The notes under the pieces are model-generated. The model did no database searches, was not told where the DNA came from, and was given only the letters and a program-made list of their open reading frames with translations. Positions 54,306-63,600 of a stretch of 64,000 bases of DNA are shown one piece after another. The number at the start of each line of letters is the position of its first letter. Within the stretch, counting starts at the first letter, position 1. The DNA comes from Streptomyces sp. JB150 (GTDB lineage: Bacteria > Actinomycetota > Actinomycetes > Streptomycetales > Streptomycetaceae): positions 693,686 to 757,685 of the forward strand of contig NZ_CP049780.1 of assembly GCF_011193355.1 (NCBI RefSeq). The letters run 5' to 3'. A program made the translations under genes and the position numbers.

Positions 54306-55795
54306 TCCGGCTGGGTCTGGACGTTGAGCTCGCTCAGCCGCACCCGCTCGGCGGGGTTCGTCCGCCGGTCGTCGAGCTTGAGGACGTCGAAGCCCTTGGC
54401 CATGTCGTTCGAGTAGATGTGGCCGTTGTAGTAGTACGCGGACCAGGAACCGCCGCCGACCAGGCGCTCGGTGCTGATCGGACCGCGCTCGAAGTAGGCG
54501 ATCTCCTTCGGGTGGGAGGAGTCGGTGAAGTCCCAGACGGAAACGCCGCCCTGGTACCACGCCTGGACCATGAGGTCCTTGCCCTTGACCGGGATCAGCG
54601 AGCCGTTGTGGGCCACGCAGTTCTCGGTGTCGGCCTGGTGGCGGGGGATCTTGAAGTAGCTGCGGAAGACCAGCTTGCGGTGGTCGCCCTTGCCGGTGAT
54701 GTCGTAGATGCCGTCCGCGCCGCGGTTCGGGCCGACGGCCGCGTTGCAGGTGGCCGCGCCACCGCCGCCCAGCTCGTCCGTGAACACGACCTTGTTGGCC
54801 TTCTGGTTGAAGGTCGCGGAGTGCCAGAACGCGAAGTTGACGTTGTCCTGCACCCGGTCGATGACCTTCGGGTTCTCCGGGTCCTCGATGGAGAAGAGGA
54901 TGCCGTCTCCCATGCACGCGCCCGCCGCGAGGTCCTTGGAAGGAAGCACGGTGATGTCGTGGCAGCCGGTGGTCTTGGAGACGCCCGGGTTCGTGGGCGC
55001 GCCGGGGTTGCCGCCGCCGTCGGGACCCTCACCGGGGAACAGCACCGGGAAGCCGACGACCGCCGCCTTCTCGGGGGCCTTGCGCGGCACCTTGATGACG
55101 GAGATGCCGTCGTGCGGCGGCTGGCAGTCGGGGTACGCGGCGTTCGGCGAGTAGGAGGAGACGTAGACGTAGACGTTGCGGCGCTCGGGCACCAGCGTGT
55201 GGGTGTGCGAGCCGCAGGCGGTCTCGACGGCGGCGACGTACTTCGGGTTCCTCTTGTCGCTGATGTCGAAGACCTTCATGCCCTCCCACGAGGACTTCTC
55301 GGTCGCCGGCTGGGTGGTGCTGTTGCAACTGCTGTCGCTGCGCGAGGAGTCGGTGGACAGGAACAGCAGGTCGCCGGAGACGGAGATGTCGTTCTGCGAG
55401 CCGGGGCACAGCACCTGGGAGACCGTCTTCGGGGCCTTCGGGTCGCTGATGTCGAAGATGCGGAAGCCGTCGTAGTTGCCGGCGAAGGCGTACTTGCCCT
55501 GGAAGGCCAGGTCCGAGTTGGTGCCCGGCAGCACGTCCTTGGGGATGTTCGTCAGGTGCTGGATGTTGGCGGAGTGGACGATCTGGTCCTGGCCGGGTAT
55601 CTCCCCGCTCTCCACCGCCTCCTTCACTTCCTGCCTGGTGCCTTCCGACACCCGCCTCTCGGCGGTCGGCGAGTCCCCGGGATCGGGGGTGGCGACCGCG
55701 GGCTGTGCGGTGATCAGCGCGGCCAGGAGCCCGGCGGCAGCCGTGGTGATTCCCAGGCGTCTGCGCCGTGTTCGGGATCTGCTCAACAGGGTCAC
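54293..55795 (-). CDS. Secreted LVIVD-repeat (beta-propeller-like) protein
   Basis: A 500-residue exported protein. After RRRRLGITTAAAGLLAALIT (signal region, cleavage after AVA) the mature chain contains repeats of the LVIVD type, e.g. FAGNYDGFRIFDISDPKAPK, MKVFDISDKRNPKYVAAV and VSVWDFTDSSHPKEI, probably forming a propeller. GTG 55795 is chosen because GGGAGGAAGCA precedes it; earlier Mets at up to 55906 have none. Divergent from a DUF305 lipoprotein; both exported, the pair may act together at the cell surface. Confidence 0.85.
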   Translation of the reverse strand: MTLLSRSRTRRRRLGITTAAAGLLAALITAQPAVATPDPGDSPTAERRVSEGTRQEVKEAVESGEIPGQDQIVHSANIQHLTNIPKDVLPGTNSDLAFQGKYAFAGNYDGFRIFDISDPKAPKTVSQVLCPGSQNDISVSGDLLFLSTDSSRSDSSCNSTTQPATEKSSWEGMKVFDISDKRNPKYVAAVETACGSHTHTLVPERRNVYVYVSSYSPNAAYPDCQPPHDGISVIKVPRKAPEKAAVVGFPVLFPGEGPDGGGNPGAPTNPGVSKTTGCHDITVLPSKDLAAGACMGDGILFSIEDPENPKVIDRVQDNVNFAFWHSATFNQKANKVVFTDELGGGGAATCNAAVGPNRGADGIYDITGKGDHRKLVFRSYFKIPRHQADTENCVAHNGSLIPVKGKDLMVQAWYQGGVSVWDFTDSSHPKEIAYFERGPISTERLVGGGSWSAYYYNGHIYSNDMAKGFDVLKLDDRRTNPAERVRLSELNVQTQPDYFD

Positions 55796-55989
55796 TGCTT
55801 CCTCCCTTGTGCCGTTCGCAAGGGAACGGTTCACGGACCCCCGAAGTATCGTCGTCATCATGGACAGATCAACAGGGGGCAACAGAGATGTAATGAATGT
55901 TTTCAACGGACAGTGCTCACCGGCGTGTTAAGACGGTCACCGGCACTCACGAAGTGCACCCCGCATACCGCCCGTCACAGGAGGTCGTC

Positions 55990-56646
55990 GTGCCCTTCCG
56001 CCGCGCGTCGCGTGTCACCGTCCCGCTGAGCGCGCTCGCCGCACTCGCCGCTCTCACGCTCGGCGCCTGCGACGCGGGCTCGACGCCCGCGCCCGACCGG
56101 GCGGCCGGCCCCTCGGTGCTCGTCCCCGGCAAGCCCGGTGAGGCCAACCGCACCCTCTCCGCGCAGGAGGCCGCCCAGCAGCGCGCCGACGACGACACCC
56201 CCAACTCGGCGGACGTCGACTACGCCCGCATGATGATCACCCATCACACGCAGGCGCTGGAGATGACCGGACTCGCCCCCGAGCGCGCCGAGTCCCCGCA
56301 GGTGAAGAAGCTCGCCGAGCGCATCACGGCCGCCCAGGAGCCCGAGATCGGCGTGCTGAAGGCGTGGCTGGCCGAGCACGGCAAGCGGGAGCAGGGCGAG
56401 GGCGGCCACGCGCACCGGGTCATGCCGGGGATGGCCACCGAGACCCAGCTGAGTAACCTGCGCGCGGCGCGCGGCAAGGCCTTCGACCAGCTGTTCCTGA
56501 CGCTGATGATCACCCATCACGAGGGCGCGATCACGATGGCCACGGACGCCAAGTCCCAGGGGAACAACGTGAAGATCGAGGAGATGGCGGACGACGTGAT
56601 CGCCCAGCAGACGAGCGAGATCACGCGGATGCGTCAGATGCTCTGA
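55990..56646 (+). CDS. DUF305 lipoprotein (probable metal-binding)
   Basis: A 218-residue lipoprotein with lipobox LTLGAC (Cys about residue 24). Two copies of the DUF305 helical motif occur: YARMMITHHTQALEMTGLA and LFLTLMITHHEGAITMATDA, rich in His and Met; the linker GEGGHAHRVMPGM adds more. DUF305 proteins bind copper or silver and take part in copper tolerance in some bacteria. GTG 55990 follows a perfect AGGAGGT, 4 nt away. An upstream frame to 55897 is rejected for that reason. Confidence 0.85.
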   Translation: MPFRRASRVTVPLSALAALAALTLGACDAGSTPAPDRAAGPSVLVPGKPGEANRTLSAQEAAQQRADDDTPNSADVDYARMMITHHTQALEMTGLAPERAESPQVKKLAERITAAQEPEIGVLKAWLAEHGKREQGEGGHAHRVMPGMATETQLSNLRAARGKAFDQLFLTLMITHHEGAITMATDAKSQGNNVKIEEMADDVIAQQTSEITRMRQML

Positions 56647-56741
56647 CGCCCGCGGGCGCACCGGCGGGCAGGCACGCCCGCCAGCCGCCCCGGCGGGCGC
56701 CCTGACGCGCCCCGTACCGGCCGGCGCCGGCTGAGGACCGG

Positions 56742-57473
56742 TCAGCCGCGGCGGGCGTGCCGGGGCGCCAGGAAGCCGGCGTCCCGCGCCCGGGCGATCA
56801 GCCGGAGCGACCTGCGGCGGCTGTGCCCCGTCGCGCACATCACCGCGAGCACCGGATCGGTCCCCTCCTCCTGGGCGGTCCGGTACGCCTGCGCGACCAG
56901 CCGCCGGCCCTCGATACCGCGCGGCCACGGCGGCCGGGCCCGGCGCGGCCCCGCCGCCCCAGCGGCGTCCGCTGCGTCCGATGCGCCCGCGTCGCCTCCG
57001 ACCTCGCCCTCGGCCCCGCCCGCGACGCCGATGTCTACGGCACTCACGCCCGCCCCGGTGTCTCCCGCCCCGCCGTCTCCCACCCCGCTCACGTCCACCT
57101 CGCTGGCCTCCGCCCCTCCCTGGCCCGCCGCCCCCTCCCCCACCGTCTCCGCCTCGTCCGCCTCCGGGCCCCGGCCCTCTGCGGTCCCCGCCGCGATCCC
57201 GCACGCCTCGAACAGCGGCCCCTCGAGCCAGTCGGCGAGCACCGCGAGGTCGTCGAGACAGAACGCGGGCCGGGCCCGTACGTCCTCCAGACAGACGTTC
57301 CCGTCCGCGACGACGGCCAGCGCCTCCACCACCGCCCCGTCGGCGAAGGCCAGCCGCACCTGGAACCAGGCGGTCACGACGCCGCCTTCCCACACCTCCC
57401 ACGCGGGCCACACGGACACCGCGCCGTCCTCCGGCAGGCGGTCGGAAAGACCAAGAAAGGATGCTTCCAGCAC
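56742..57473 (-). CDS. DUF6214-like protein with low-complexity centre
   Basis: A 243-residue protein of three parts: an N-terminal domain of about 95 residues (WFQVRLAFADGAVVEALAVV, ARPAFCLDDLAVLADWLEGP), a Glu/Gly/Ala linker (about residues 96-175) and a basic C-terminal domain (RGIEGRRLVAQAYRTAQEEG then CATGHSRRRSLRLIARARDA). The ends match the streptomycete DUF6214 family as I recall it. The C-terminus resembles a DNA- or protein-binding helix pair. Function unknown. Divergent from the FprA-like reductase, convergent with DUF305. Confidence 0.6.
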   Translation of the reverse strand: MLEASFLGLSDRLPEDGAVSVWPAWEVWEGGVVTAWFQVRLAFADGAVVEALAVVADGNVCLEDVRARPAFCLDDLAVLADWLEGPLFEACGIAAGTAEGRGPEADEAETVGEGAAGQGGAEASEVDVSGVGDGGAGDTGAGVSAVDIGVAGGAEGEVGGDAGASDAADAAGAAGPRRARPPWPRGIEGRRLVAQAYRTAQEEGTDPVLAVMCATGHSRRRSLRLIARARDAGFLAPRHARRG

Positions 57474-57609
57474 GCACGGAACGTAGCCGCATGATCACAT
57501 TCCGTACGAACGGACACGCGTCCGCTCCCGCGCACAGCACCCTGTCAGCGCAGCCCCGGCGGTGCGATGCTGGAAGCGACAGCGAATACGGGGGCGAAGG
57601 AGTTCCGCC

Positions 57610-58953
57610 GTGCTGCGTGTCGCCGTCGTGGGTTCCGGACCGAGCGGGGTCTACTCCGCCCAGACCGTCGTCGAGCAGGAACCGCGGGCCCGGGTCGACG
57701 TACTCGACCGGCTGCCGTGCCCGTACGGTCTCGTGCGCTACGGCGTGGCGCCCGACCACGAGAAGATCAAGTCGTTGCAGAACAATCTGCGCGCGGTGTT
57801 GGAGCACGACCGGGTGCGGTTCCTCGGCGGTGTCCAGGTCGGCGCCGGCGGGGTGCCGGCGGCCCGGCTGCGGGAGCTCTACCACGCGGTGGTGTACTGC
57901 GTGGGCGCCGCCACCGACCGGCGGCTGGGGATCCCCGGCGAGGACCTGCCGGGCAGCTGGTCGGCGACGCGGTTCGTGTCCTGGTACAGCGCCCACCCGG
58001 ACGCCGTCGACGACGGGTTCCTCCGGGGCGTCCGGTCGGCCGTGGTCATCGGGGTCGGGAACGTCGCGGTGGACGTCACCCGGATCCTGGCGCGCGGCGC
58101 GGCCGAGCTGAGCCCCACCGACATGCCGGACGCGGCGCTGCGCGCCCTGGCCGCGAGCCGGGTGACCGAGATCCAGATGGTGGGGCGGCGCGGACCGTCC
58201 CAGGCGCGTTTCACCACCAAGGAGCTGCGCGAGCTGGGCGCGCTGCCGGAGGCCGAGGTGACCGTCGACCCGGTGGAACCGGCGCTGGATCCGGCCTGGG
58301 CCGACCCGTCCGCGCTGCCGGCGCCGCAGCGCCGCAACGTGGAGGTGCTGCGGGGCTGGGCGGAGCGCGGCCCGCGCGGCGCCCCGCGCCGCATCCGACT
58401 GCGGTTCTTCCTGCGGCCCGTCGAACTGCTCGCCGAGGCGGGACGGGTGGGCGCGGTGCGGTTCGAGCGGACGGTGCCGGACGGGCGCGGCGGGGTGGCG
58501 GGCACCGGCGAGTTCCACGTGCTCGAGGCACAGCTGGTGCTGCGGTCGGTCGGCTATCGCGGGGTGCCGCTGGAGGGGCTGCCGTTCGACTCCGGCAGCG
58601 GCACGGTGCCGCACCGGGCGGGGCGGGTGCTGCGCGGTGGGGTGGTGTCGCCGGGTGAGTACGTGGCCGGCTGGATCAAGCGGGGTCCGACGGGCGTGAT
58701 CGGCACCAACCGGCCGTGCGCGAAGGAGACGGTGACCTCACTGCTGGAGGACGCCCCCGTGCTGGCCGGCCGGCCCCTCCCCGAGGACCCGCTGGCGGTC
58801 TTGCGCGCCGAGGGTGTGGAGCCGGTCGAGTGGGAGGGCTGGCAGGCCATCGAACGGGCGGAAGCGGCGCTGGGGGCGCAGCTGGGGCGGAGCGTGGTGA
58901 AACTGCCCGACTGGGACGCACTGTTGACCGCGGCGCGCGGCGACCGCCTCTAG
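57610..58953 (+). CDS. FprA-like ferredoxin/adrenodoxin-type NADP reductase
   Basis: A 447-residue FAD enzyme. FAD motif VAVVGSGPSGVYSAQTV, the adrenodoxin-reductase stretch RLPCPYGLVRYGVAPDHEKIK, NADP motif VIGVGNVAVDVTRIL, and the C-terminal AGWIKRGPTGVIGTNRPCAKET are those of mycobacterial FprA and adrenodoxin reductase. It passes electrons from NADPH to ferredoxins serving cytochrome P450s. GTG 57610 has AAGGAG 8 nt before it. Confidence 0.93.
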   Translation: MLRVAVVGSGPSGVYSAQTVVEQEPRARVDVLDRLPCPYGLVRYGVAPDHEKIKSLQNNLRAVLEHDRVRFLGGVQVGAGGVPAARLRELYHAVVYCVGAATDRRLGIPGEDLPGSWSATRFVSWYSAHPDAVDDGFLRGVRSAVVIGVGNVAVDVTRILARGAAELSPTDMPDAALRALAASRVTEIQMVGRRGPSQARFTTKELRELGALPEAEVTVDPVEPALDPAWADPSALPAPQRRNVEVLRGWAERGPRGAPRRIRLRFFLRPVELLAEAGRVGAVRFERTVPDGRGGVAGTGEFHVLEAQLVLRSVGYRGVPLEGLPFDSGSGTVPHRAGRVLRGGVVSPGEYVAGWIKRGPTGVIGTNRPCAKETVTSLLEDAPVLAGRPLPEDPLAVLRAEGVEPVEWEGWQAIERAEAALGAQLGRSVVKLPDWDALLTAARGDRL

Positions 58954-59021
58954 GTGCGAAGGGAACCGAACGCCCCTCGCGCGGCCGGTGTCCGGGCGAG
59001 GGCGGCCCCCGCGCGGGTGGT

Positions 59022-59381
59022 TCACCCGGTGGCGGTCTCGCCGAGCCGGGCGGACTGGCGGGTGGCGGCGTCCAGGAGGGCGTCGAGCAGTCCCGGGAAG
59101 AGATCGTCCAGGTCGTCGCGGCGCAGGCCGTTCATCTTGGCGGTGCCCCGGTAGGTCTGCCGGATGACCCCGCTCTCGCGCAGCACCCGGAAGTGGTGCG
59201 TGGTGGTGGACTTGGTGACCGGCAGCACGAAGTGTGAACAGGACAGCTCGTCGCCGTCGGCGGCGAGTTCGCGCACGATCCGCAGCCGCATCGGGTCGGA
59301 CAGCGCGTGCAGCACCTGCTCCAGCCGGATCTCGTCGCGCGCCGGGTGGGGCAGGGTGCGACTGGCACTGGCGGTGGTCAC
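59022..59381 (-). CDS. ArsR-family regulator of the adjacent oxidoreductase
   Basis: A 119-residue winged-helix repressor: LEQVLHALSDPMRLRIVREL, LPVTKSTTTHHFRVLRESGV, IRQTYRGTAKMNGLRRDDLD. A single Cys in ELSCSHF precedes the recognition helix and could act as a redox or thiol switch; there is no obvious metal site. Divergent from the Old Yellow Enzyme gene with two operators between, a pairing in which the reductase detoxifies the inducing electrophile (inference). Confidence 0.9.
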   Translation of the reverse strand: MTTASASRTLPHPARDEIRLEQVLHALSDPMRLRIVRELAADGDELSCSHFVLPVTKSTTTHHFRVLRESGVIRQTYRGTAKMNGLRRDDLDDLFPGLLDALLDAATRQSARLGETATG

Positions 59382-59412
59382 GGCGGCTCCACTTCCTCAG
59401 GGAGCTCCATTG

Positions 59413-59462
59413 TACGAGGGGCATCGTAGTTTGACATCTGCCGTACTACGAAAGCTATCGTA
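59413..59462. promoter_or_regulatory. Two ArsR operators between regulator and OYE gene
   Basis: TACGA-N6-TCGTA occurs twice: 59413-59428 (TACGAGGGGCATCGTA) and 59447-59462 (TACGAAAGCTATCGTA), centres 34 bp apart, with TTGACA between them at 59431. Confidence 0.75.
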
Positions 59463-59500
59463 CGAAACGAACCTTCGGTCCGTGACGAATGGAGCCCGCC

Positions 59501-60580
59501 GTGACCGCGCTGTTCGAGCCTTACTCCCTGCGCGACCTGACGATCCCGAACCGCGTGTGGATGGCGCCGATGTGCCAGTACTCCGCGGCTCCCGAGGGAC
59601 CCGAGGCCGGTGTGCCGCACGACTGGCACTTCGCGCACTACGCGGCCCGCGCGACCGGCGGCACCGGGCTGATCATCATCGAGGCCACCGCGGTCAGCCC
59701 CGAGGGGCGGATCTCGCCGTACGACCTGGGCCTGTGGAACGACACCCAGGTCGAGGCCTTCCGCCGGATCACCCGCTTCCTGGCCGGCCAGGGCACCGTC
59801 CCCGCGATCCAGCTGGCCCACGCGGGCCGCAAGGCGTCGACCGACCAGCCGTGGAAGGGCGGGGCGCCGCTCGGTCCGGACGCGTACGGCTGGCAGCCGC
59901 TCGCGCCGAGCCCCGTCGCGTTCGACGAGCGGCACCCGGTGCCGACGGAGCTGACGGTCGAGGAGATCCGCCAGATCGTGGGCCAGTTCGCCGACGCGGC
60001 CCGCCGGGCGCTCGCCGCCGGATTCGAGATCGCCGAGATCCACGGCGCCCACGGCTATCTGATCCACGAGTTCCTGTCCCCGTACTCCAACCACCGCACC
60101 GACGCCTACGGCGGCTCGTACGAGAACCGCGCCCGGTTCGCCCTGGAGGTGGCCGACGCCGTGCGGGAGGTCTGGCCGGACGACAAGCCGCTGTTCTTCC
60201 GCGTCTCGGCGACCGACTGGCTGGACGAGGGCGGCTGGACCGCCGACGACACCGTCCGCCTCGCCCGCGACCTGCAGGCGCACGGCATCGACCTGCTCGA
60301 CGTCTCGACCGGCGGCAACGCCCCCGCCGTCCGCATCCCCACCGGCCCCGGCTACCAGGTGCCCCTCGCCGCCCGGGTGAAGGCCGAGACCTCGCTGCCG
60401 GTCGCCGCCGTGGGCCTGATCACCGAGGCCGGGCAGGCGGAGAAGATCCTCGCCAACGGGGAGGCGGACGCCGTCCTCCTCGGCCGTGAGCTGCTGCGCA
60501 ACCCGTCGTGGGCGCGGCACGCGGCCCGCGAGCTGGGCGGCCAGGTGCGGGTGCCGGACCAGTACCACCGGTCCGTCTGA
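59501..60580 (+). CDS. Old Yellow Enzyme-family NADH:flavin oxidoreductase (YqjM-like)
   Basis: A 359-residue FMN ene-reductase. The start LFEPYSLRDLTIPNRVWMAP with the YqjM-type Cys in MCQYSA, the FMN motif IQLAHAGRKAS, substrate histidines in EIHGAHGYLIHEFLSP and the closing AVLLGRELLRNPSW are all present. It reduces electron-poor C=C bonds or nitro groups with NADPH. GTG 59501 (VTALFEPYS) has GGAG 6 nt upstream; an ATG four codons earlier (59489) is the alternative. ArsR-controlled. Confidence 0.92.
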   Translation: MTALFEPYSLRDLTIPNRVWMAPMCQYSAAPEGPEAGVPHDWHFAHYAARATGGTGLIIIEATAVSPEGRISPYDLGLWNDTQVEAFRRITRFLAGQGTVPAIQLAHAGRKASTDQPWKGGAPLGPDAYGWQPLAPSPVAFDERHPVPTELTVEEIRQIVGQFADAARRALAAGFEIAEIHGAHGYLIHEFLSPYSNHRTDAYGGSYENRARFALEVADAVREVWPDDKPLFFRVSATDWLDEGGWTADDTVRLARDLQAHGIDLLDVSTGGNAPAVRIPTGPGYQVPLAARVKAETSLPVAAVGLITEAGQAEKILANGEADAVLLGRELLRNPSWARHAARELGGQVRVPDQYHRSV

Positions 60581-60652
60581 GCCGTCCGCGTCCCGGTGCT
60601 GCCGGTGACTGCGCCGCACCCGCCCGCCCGGTGAGGCCGGCGGGTACGCGCC

Positions 60653-63600
60653 TCAGTCACCGGAGGGTGTGACGACCCGGCCCTCGATCGCGGCCTGCTT
60701 CGGCGACGCGCCGCCGTCGACCTGTCCGGCCTCGCCGGCCTGCGCGGACTGCTGCGCCTTGCCGGCCCGTTCGGTCTTTACCTCGCTCCCCGGCGTGCCG
60801 GTGGTGCCCACGCCGGCCGTGCGGGCCAGCCGCCGCACCGTCCCCTCCAGTTCCGGCAGGACCCGCTGCCCGGCCACCGCGAGGGCGATGGCCGCCGCGA
60901 CGCCCGCCCAGGCGAGCGGGCCGAGCGGGGTGCAGCCGACCAGCCGGCTGGCGACCGGGGTCTGGACGAGCGCGACCAGGGCGGCGGCGGAGCCCAGCGC
61001 GGTGACCTGGACCAGCGGGCTGTCGCGCCGGTCGAGCAGGGTCTGCGCGAGCTGGGTGCCGACCACCGCGCACAGCGCCATCGTCGTCGTACGGCGGGCC
61101 GTGCCCGGGGTGAACCGGCCGAACAGCCAGGCGGCGACCGCGCCCAGGCAGGTGGTCAGCGCCCGGTGCCGGATCTGCCGCATCAGCGGCTCGCCCAGCA
61201 GCGAGGTGCCCAGCGGCCCGCCCGCGCCGGTCTCGGCCGGGTCCTGCTTCGGGGTGACCGCGACGGCCATCGCCGGGAACAGGTCGGTGAACAGGTTCAC
61301 CAGCAGCATCTGCCGGGTCGACAGCGGTGCCGCGCCCGCGAGCAGCGTGCCGAGGATGCCGAAGCCGATCTCGCCCGCGTTGCCGCCGATCAGGATGGCG
61401 ACGGAGTCGGCGACGCTGTGCCACAGGGCGCGGCCCTCGCCGACCGCCTCCACCAGGACGGTCATGTCGTCGTCGGTGAGCACCAGGTCGGCGGCGTTGC
61501 GGGCGGCCGCCGAGCCGCGGGCGCTGATCCCGACGCCGATGTCGGCGGCGCGGATCGCGGCGGCGTCGTTGGCGCCGTCGCCGACCATGCCGACCACCCG
61601 GCCGGCGTCCCGCAGCGCCTCGACGACCTGGAGTTTCTGCTCGGGCGCGACGCGCGCCACGACGTCCGCGTCGCGCAGCATGCGGGAGCGTTCGCCGCGG
61701 TCCGCGGCGGCCAGGTCGTCGCCGGTGACGACGGCGGTGTCCTCGGGCCAGCCCAGGTCGAGGGCGATCGCCCGCGCGGTCTGCGGGTGGTCGCCGGTCA
61801 GCATCACCGGCCGTACGCCCGCCGCGCGCAGCCCGCGCACCAGGGCGTCGGACGTCTCGCGGGCCACGTCGGCGAGGGCGAGCAGCCCGGCGAACTCCAG
61901 GTCGTGCGGCGGCTCGTCGCAGACCTCGGCGTCGTTCTCGCCGTCGGCCAGCCGGCGCCGGGCGACCGCCAGCACCCGCAGCCCGTCACGGGCCAGCGCG
62001 TGCGCGGTCTCCTCGGCGTGCTCGGGCAGACCACGGCAGGCCGGCAGCACGGTCTCCGGAGCGCCCTTGACCTCGAAGACCCGCACACCGTCCGCGGCGT
62101 ACCCCACCGCGCCCGCGTAGCCGCGCCCCGCCTCGAAGGGCCGGGCCTCGGTCTGCGTCCACTCGGGGTCGCGGCCGGCCGCGTCCAGCACGGCCTCGTC
62201 GGTGGCGTGCACGACCTTCTCGCCGCCGTTGGGCTGCGGGCAGGCCCGTACGGCGATCCGCAGCACCTCGGAGTCGCGCGCCTCGCCGAGTCCGCGGACC
62301 GTGCCGTCGGCCTCGGCGACCCGGACCAGGCGCAGCTTGTTCTCCGTGAGCGTGCCGGTCTTGTCGAAGCAGATGGTGTCCATCCGGCCCAGCGCCTCCA
62401 GGGTGCGCGGGGCGCGCACCAGGACGCCGCGCCGGCTCAGCCGCCGGGCCGCAGCGAGCTGGCCCACCGTCGCCACCAGGGGCAGGCCCTCGGGGACGGC
62501 GGCCACCGCGACGGCCACGCCGCCGCTGACCGCCTCGCGGATGGGGGTGCCGCGCAGCAGCGACAGCCCGGTCACGGCGGCGCCGCCCGCCATCGTCCAC
62601 GGCAGCGCCTGGCTGGTGAGTTCCTGCAGCCGGGCCTGCACGCCGCCGGCCGCGGGGGTGCGCGCGGCGAGGTGGACGGCGCGGGCGGCCTCGGTGCGCT
62701 CGCCGGTCTCCACGACGACGGCCCGCGCGTGTCCGGCCACCACGGTGGTGCCCTCGAAGACCATGCAGCGGCGGTCGGCGACGGCAGCGCTGGGGGTGGG
62801 TTCCACCTGCTTGTCGACCGGCAGCGACTCGCCGGTCAGCGCGGACTCGTCGACCTCCAGGCCGTCCTCCCACAGCAGGCGGGCGTCGGCGGGCACGACG
62901 TCGTCGGCGTTCAGCTCGATCACGTCGCCGGGCACCAGGCGGGAGGCGTCGACGGTGCGCGGGCCCGGCCGCCGCCGGTCACGCCGCCGTCCGGGGGGAC
63001 CGGCCCAGCCGTCGTCGCTGATCCGCGCCTTCTGCTTCTGTTCGGCGACCAGTCCGGACAGCGCCCGCTCGGCCCGCAGCCGCTGCAGGCCGCCGACCAG
63101 GGCGTTGAGGTCGAGCGCGCCGACGACGAGCAAGGCGTCCGCGACGGAGCCGAGGATCGCCGACGCCGCCGACCCGACCGCGAGCACCGGAGTGAGCGGG
63201 TCGTCCAGCTCGTTGCGCACGGCGCGGGCGAGCTGGAACGTCCAGCGCGCCGGGGCCATGGCCGGCTTGCGGCCGACGGTGGTGACCGTCGCGCGCACCC
63301 GGTCCACGGTCTGCTCCAGAACGCTCTCCTCAACCTCCAGCCGGTCGGCCAGCCGGGCCCGCACGGAGCGGGAGTCCAGGGCGTGCCAGGCCACCCGGGG
63401 CTGGGGGTGCGGGGAGCGGGTCAGCGCCACAGCGAGGCCCGCGCGCACCCCGCCGAGCAGGGCCGTGGCGGCGGCCGCGTCGACAGGGACGTGACGCAGT
63501 CCGGGCAGCCACGGGTTGGTCTGCCGCCGGGCCTCGCCGACGGCCACGAGCAGCCCGGACAGGGCGGCGCCCGACCGGGCGAGGATCTGCGACCGGCGCC

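Noticed and set aside
55897-55989. Longer start for the DUF305 lipoprotein
   Set aside because: The GTG at 55990 has a perfect AGGAGGT and begins directly with a signal peptide; the upstream frame would bury the signal peptide.
54242-56029. 595-codon plus-strand frame across the LVIVD gene
   Set aside because: Shadow: Val/Gly/Asp/Arg-rich, and it spans the start regions of two divergent genes.
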